Shown: in pieces, positions 15,185 to 19,141 of the stretch | Layout: each line of letters starts with the position of its first letter | Position numbering within the stretch: the first letter of the stretch is position 1 | From: Acetomicrobium sp. UBA3949 | GTDB lineage: Bacteria > Synergistota > Synergistia > Synergistales > Acetomicrobiaceae | NCBI GenBank assembly: GCA_002385485.1 | Contig: DGDP01000122.1 | Location: 15,635-34,775, forward strand | Direction of reading: 5' to 3' | DNA length: 19,141 bases | Notes under the pieces: generated by a model | Told to the model about the DNA's origin: nothing | Databases searched by the model: none | What the model saw: only the letters and a program-made list of their open reading frames with translations | Position numbers and translations under genes: made by a program

Positions 15185-15630
15185 AATTCCCAGAAAGCCT
15201 TGCCCTCGAACTTGCCGGCGTCATTGAGGAAATGGCAAGCAGGCTCGAGGGCATAGCCGGACTTCTCAAGGAAGAGCGGCGCCTCATTGGAGGCGGCAAT
15301 TACCTTGCGTTGCAGAATGCGATCAAGGAACTCGAAAGAAGGGCTTCAAACTTTTTGTCCCTGGAGGGCGACCGCGATCGCCTGGCGCGCGAAATTTCAG
15401 CCCTTTTGCACTGCGAACCCAAGATATCCGCTTTGGCATCTTGCACGGATGAAGTCGAAGCATCTGCTCTTCTTGAAGCTGCAAGGAAACTGGAAAGCTC
15501 CATGGCGGTCCTGAAGGCCGAGCTCGATATAACTTCACGTCTTCTCGACGAGTCCAAAAGATATGGCGAGATGATCCTGTCCCAGCTCAGCAGCCTTGCA
15601 GGCGGGGGCACCTTCAACATACAAGGCTAA
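15181..15630 (+). CDS. flgN: FlgN-type export chaperone for FlgK and FlgL
   Basis: A 149-residue, almost wholly helical, charged protein with no signal peptide. Heptad-like patterns run through LAGVIEEMASRLEGIAGLLKEERRLI and the rest of the chain. Sequence alone resembles many coiled coils, but length, helix pattern and position between flgM and flgK identify it as FlgN, the cytoplasmic chaperone that delivers the hook-filament junction proteins to the export gate. ATG 15181 overlaps the flgM stop. flgK begins 22 bases after its stop. Confidence 0.82.
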   Translation: MKFPESLALELAGVIEEMASRLEGIAGLLKEERRLIGGGNYLALQNAIKELERRASNFLSLEGDRDRLAREISALLHCEPKISALASCTDEVEASALLEAARKLESSMAVLKAELDITSRLLDESKRYGEMILSQLSSLAGGGTFNIQG

Positions 15631-15652
15631 ACTAAAGAGGAGAGTACTTACA

Positions 15653-18125
15653 ATGATAAATTCCTTTTTTGGCTTGGAAATGGGCCGAAGGGCGCTCGAT
15701 TACTTCAGAAGAGGTATGGAAACGGCAGGACACAATATATCCAATGCCGACGTCGACGGTTACTCAAGGCAAAGGGTCGAGGCGGGTACCACGACGCCTT
15801 TCACTGACCCGGCCTTCAACAGGCCTGCCACACCGGGACAGATCGGTACGGGCGTTCAGATTGAAGCTATAAGGCGCTTGCGTGATTCCTTCCTGGATGC
15901 CCAATACCGCGAGGAGATGTCCACCCTCGGTTATTGGGAAGCCCTTGAGGAGGCCATAGGGCACATAGAGCTTTTCGTAAACGAACCTGCCGGCGAGGGG
16001 TTGAAGGTTGCCCTGGACGAATTCTGGGCTGCTTTGGAGGAGTTGTCGAAAAGGCCCAATAATGCTGCAGCACGTGAAGGAGTCATCCAAAGCACGAAAA
16101 ATCTCACGGTTTTTTTTGGACCAGCTATCGGGAAACTATGACCAATATCGCCTGTCGTTAAACCAGGATCTGGGATCCCTCGTAACCGAGGCAAACTCTT
16201 TGATAGACCAGATAGCGGCCCTGAACGAAAAGATAGCGCAGGTCAAGGCCGTCGGGGGAAATCCCAATGATCTGCTGGATAGGCGTGACTTGCTTACCGA
16301 GAAATTGAGCGAACTTATAGACATATCCGTATCCACTCCCCTTCAGGAGCAGGACGGAGATTTTAAAATAGATCTCCACGGCAAGGTCCTGGTGCAGGGC
16401 TCGCGGACAAGGCACCTAGTGCTGGTTTCTGTGTCCGGAAACGAAGGTTTTTACGACGTCCAGGTCGAGGACAATCTCTTCGATCACGTGGACAACACCG
16501 ATGTCCTTCTTGCCGCAATTGAGCAAAAGGCGCCGACGGCAGTACATTCGGTGCTAGTGGAGAGGCTGGCAAGCGAAACGAACTGGAAGGTAGGCTCCCC
16601 GGGCAGCCTGCCGAACGTCGCAAGCCCCGACCAGGCGCTCAACCTGCACGGCGACTTTTCCCTTCAGGTGAGTTCAGGGGGTGTGGTCAAGACATCCCAT
16701 CAGTTCAGTGGCGGCGTTCTGCCTCCTCCGGCTTCGAACGAACCTAGGGATTACATCTTTCGCCTTGCCGCGGGCGGATTTGAAAGAGTTATTTCCGTAA
16801 ATTGGAATGACACGGGCTCCAGATGGGAGATAAGCGACAATGCAGGAAACGCCCTCTCTGCGTCCCCCACGCTTTCCCTACAGGATTTGTCCGATTTTAT
16901 AAACACAAACTACAATTCTTTCAACGCATCGGTCACCTCCGATGGCCGGCTGAGCATCGAATCCTCTGACAAACATTTGATCTCCCTTGTCGATATCAAA
17001 GGCGATTTGACGTCACAACTTGGCATTTCCGACAGTGCAAAGACCGTTACCATAAGCGTAACAGAGGAAGACAGTCTAAACGCTATCGCAAACAAGATAA
17101 ACGGAGCCTACATGACCGATGGTGGTCCTTCAAGTCCCGAGGAGTGGCTTAGAGCTTCCGTCGAACAGGCTCCGGACGGAACGTACTACCTTACGCTAGA
17201 AAGCCAGGTAATGGGAGAAGCTCAGAGGATAAATGTCTCGGGCGACGAAAGCGGAGGCCTTTACGTGGCCCATAATCTGGGACTTTTAAATTCCGACGGT
17301 TCTACCAATTTCATGACCACGGCAGAGGATGCTTTCATATCCTTCGACGGGAGAAAGTACCTTTCTTCCGTAAACAGGTTTACCGAGGCGAGGCAGATCA
17401 CTCCTTCGGACGGCTATTCAGCAAAGAACATGAGCGAGGTCTCTTCGGGCATTACGCTGAAACTGGCGGGAACGGGGATGGCTTCCGTGAGGGTGGAACA
17501 CCACGTGCAGGGCGGGAAGATATACGGCACGCTTGAGGCCAGAGATGACTTGATATTGTCACACCTTTCGGCTTTTGACGAGCTGGCCTACAGGCTGGCC
17601 CTGGAGATGAATGCCCTTCACTATTCAGGCCACGGCATGGGAGAAAACGCAGACGTTACGGGAACGGCCTTTTTCGTGCCACTGCCCAGGCAATACGGTG
17701 CCGCCCGGTCCTTGACGGTCAACCCCCTTCTTGAGCAGGATTCAAGCCTCATTGCCGCGGCTGCAGACGACGGCGAAGGGAACAGCCTGGGAAGCGGCGA
17801 CGGCACCAAGGCTCTGGCCATGGCCCGTCTCAAACAGACAAAGGTGCTATCGGGAGGGAGTGCGGACTTCAATGAATTTTACCTGAGCTTCATCGCAGAA
17901 TTGGGTGCGCAGGGGCGAAGGACCGTAACCATGGCCGAAAACCAACGTGCCTTGACGGATCAGATCAATGCTCAAAGGCAGTCCGTCATGGGGGTCAATA
18001 TAGACGAAGAGATGATGGACATCGTCAAGTTTCAGCAGGCTTTTAACGCTATGTCACGTTATATTACAACCATAGACGAAATGTTGGATACCATAATAAA
18101 CCGCATGGGAATAGTAGGCAGGTAG
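15653..18125 (+). pseudogene. flgK: Flagellar hook-associated protein FlgK, disrupted by a frameshift at a T8 run
   Basis: First hook-filament junction protein. The N-terminus shows GRRALDYFRRGMETAGHNIS and DVDGYSRQRV, the FlgK signature; the C-terminus shows MMDIVKFQQAFNAMSRYIT and ends in MGIVGR. The first frame (15653-16141) would stop after 162 residues; the rest continues in the +1 frame to 18125. The break is at eight T's, 16110-16117: removing one T gives VFLDQLSGNYDQY and an 823-residue protein. Enterobacterial FlgK has about 550 residues; the extra length is mainly a central region (about 360-620) with two flagellin-IN-like modules and a FliD-like stretch. ATG 15653 follows AGAGGAG. 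Whether this is a true lesion, slippage-dependent gene or sequence error cannot be told here. Confidence 0.88.
16110..16117 (+). repeat. T8 homopolymer at the flgK frame break
   Basis: Eight consecutive T's in GG-T8-GGA, exactly where homology passes from one reading frame to another. Runs of this length are prone to replication slippage, polymerase slippage and base-count error. Confidence 0.9.
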
Positions 18126-18148
18126 CCTGCCTTTGGAGGGGATGAGAT

Positions 18149-19141
18149 ATGAACCGCGTGACCAACTCCATGATGAACCAGATATTTTTGTCGGACATGC
18201 ACAGCAACTTGGAACGAATGCTCAAACTTCAAAGGCAGATGTCGACGGGAAAGCTCCATCAAAAACCTTCGGACGACCCTTTAGCCGTCGGCAGAGAGCT
18301 CTCTATATCAACAACCATATTTGAAAACGAACAGTATTTGAAAAATTTAGACGACGCTATGATGTGGCTTTCCAACACCGATGCAGCATTAAACCAGATA
18401 ACCGACGTAATGCAGCGCATCAGGGAGCTTGCCGTTTATGCAGGAAACGGCACGTTCAACGAGACGGAGTACGCGGCCGTTGCAGAGGAGATATCGCAGC
18501 TTCAGGAGGAGCTGATGAACACCGCTAACTTCTCGGTGGAGGGATGATATTTGTTTTCCGGCCTGAACGCCGCACAAAGGTCTTTCGTTCGTGACGCGAA
18601 TGGCAAAATCATATATATGGGAAATCAATTGCACGTTGAATATGAAGTGGAACGGGGAGTTATGGGGCAGGTCTCCTTTCACGGCCGCGAGGTATTTCCC
18701 GTTGGCTACCAACAATATGCGTTGGAAAGTTACGAGGTTCCCCTGTCCTTTTCATGGACGGGCAGAAGCGAGATACTCCAGGTCAGAGTAGGTGACAGGA
18801 CGGCCAAGGTTATGATCCCCGAAAAATGGGCCGACGATAATAAAAATGGCTTACAAGACGTGTCCGATATGAATGACTTTCGAGACCCGGGAGAGCTTGC
18901 AGGCTACAGTTTAGATGAACTGGCAAGCCTCATAAACGAAAATTTGGCCATGGGAGACGTGGGAAAGCTCGTGTCCGTGTCCGTGGAAAAGGACTATGAT
19001 CGCGGGGTTCAAAGGCTCGTTATCAAGGGACATACTGGCGAACCTTTGTCGATTACCTCGTGGCCTTCTCCTGATTTTGAACCATTGCCGAGCGATGGAA
19101 CCACGGGACAGCCCACGGATCACAGTCACATAGGATTGGCC
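18149..19141 (+). pseudogene. flgL: Flagellar hook-associated protein FlgL, interrupted by an in-frame TGA (3' end outside window)
   Basis: Second hook-filament junction protein. MNRVTNSMMNQIFLSDM, KLQRQMSTGKLHQKPSDDP and the helical DAALNQITDVMQRIRELAV region are typical of FlgL/flagellin D0-D1 domains. Codon 133 (18545-18547) is TGA. The same frame then continues without a stop for 198 codons to the window end, beginning YLFSGLNAAQRSF; the family motif here is G-K/R-Y-I/L-F-S-G, so the TGA stands where Arg or Lys is expected, and CGA to TGA is the simplest change. Downstream sequence includes a flagellin-IN-like segment (SLDELASLINENL, RLVIKGHTGE). ATG 18149 follows GGAGGGG, 23 bases after flgK. 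Confidence 0.88.

Noticed and set aside
16008..16117. Independent gene starting at 16008 for the C-terminal FlgK part
   Set aside because: Residues encoded before the T8 run in that frame do not resemble FlgK and no ribosome site precedes it; the FlgK-like sequence starts only after the run.
16110..16117. Programmed -1 ribosomal frameshift in flgK
   Set aside because: The downstream frame needs +1 (or -2), which a -1 shift on the U-run does not give.
18545..18547. TGA in flgL as a selenocysteine or reassigned codon
   Set aside because: The position normally holds Arg or Lys rather than Cys, no selenocysteine insertion element was recognised next to it, and neighbouring genes use TGA as a normal stop.

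Overview
The window is a chromosomal housekeeping and motility region with every gene on the + strand. Genes are tightly packed, often overlapping as ATGA or by a few bases, with strong purine-rich Shine-Dalgarno sequences. FlgA, FlgH and FlgI (P- and L-ring assembly) imply a cell with an outer membrane. The linkage of an Mbl-type MreB gene to flgF and flgG recalls the mbl-flhO-flhP locus of Bacillus subtilis. A diderm, deep-branching anaerobe such as a thermophilic member of Synergistota (Acetomicrobium-like) fits the gene set and the ATA/AGG-rich codon use. That is an inference from gene style, not a proven identity.

Layout. Positions 1-3218 hold an energy-coupling-factor (ECF) transporter module, ecfA1 (5' end outside the window), ecfA2 and ecfT, followed by truA. 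Positions 3240-9323 continue, with no visible terminator, into an MreB/Mbl gene, then flgF, flgG, flgA, flgH, flgI, a short flgJ and a CxxCxxCC (YkgJ-type) protein. Positions 9324-10884 hold a monocistronic L-lysine 6-aminotransferase with its own candidate promoter and a very strong hairpin terminator. Positions 10946-12832 hold a DUF3084 membrane coiled-coil protein, a small four-cysteine protein and a GNAT acetyltransferase. Positions 12840-14841 hold metK, with a near-consensus vegetative promoter, and comF. Positions 14849-19141 hold a class 3 flagellar operon, flgM-flgN-flgK-flgL, behind a near-perfect sigma-28 promoter.

The most striking observation is that the two hook-filament junction genes are both broken, in different ways. 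flgK has a one-base frame error at a run of eight T's. flgL has a single in-frame TGA, most simply read as CGA to TGA, with 198 open in-frame codons after it up to the window edge. All rod, ring and regulatory flagellar genes in the window look intact. The options are phase-variable or decaying motility, recoding, or sequence error in one or both places. FlgK is also unusually long (about 823 residues if repaired) and its central part resembles filament-cap/flagellin 'IN' modules.

No tRNA, rRNA, CRISPR array, insertion sequence or defence system was recognised. No stretch longer than 300 bases lacks a gene.
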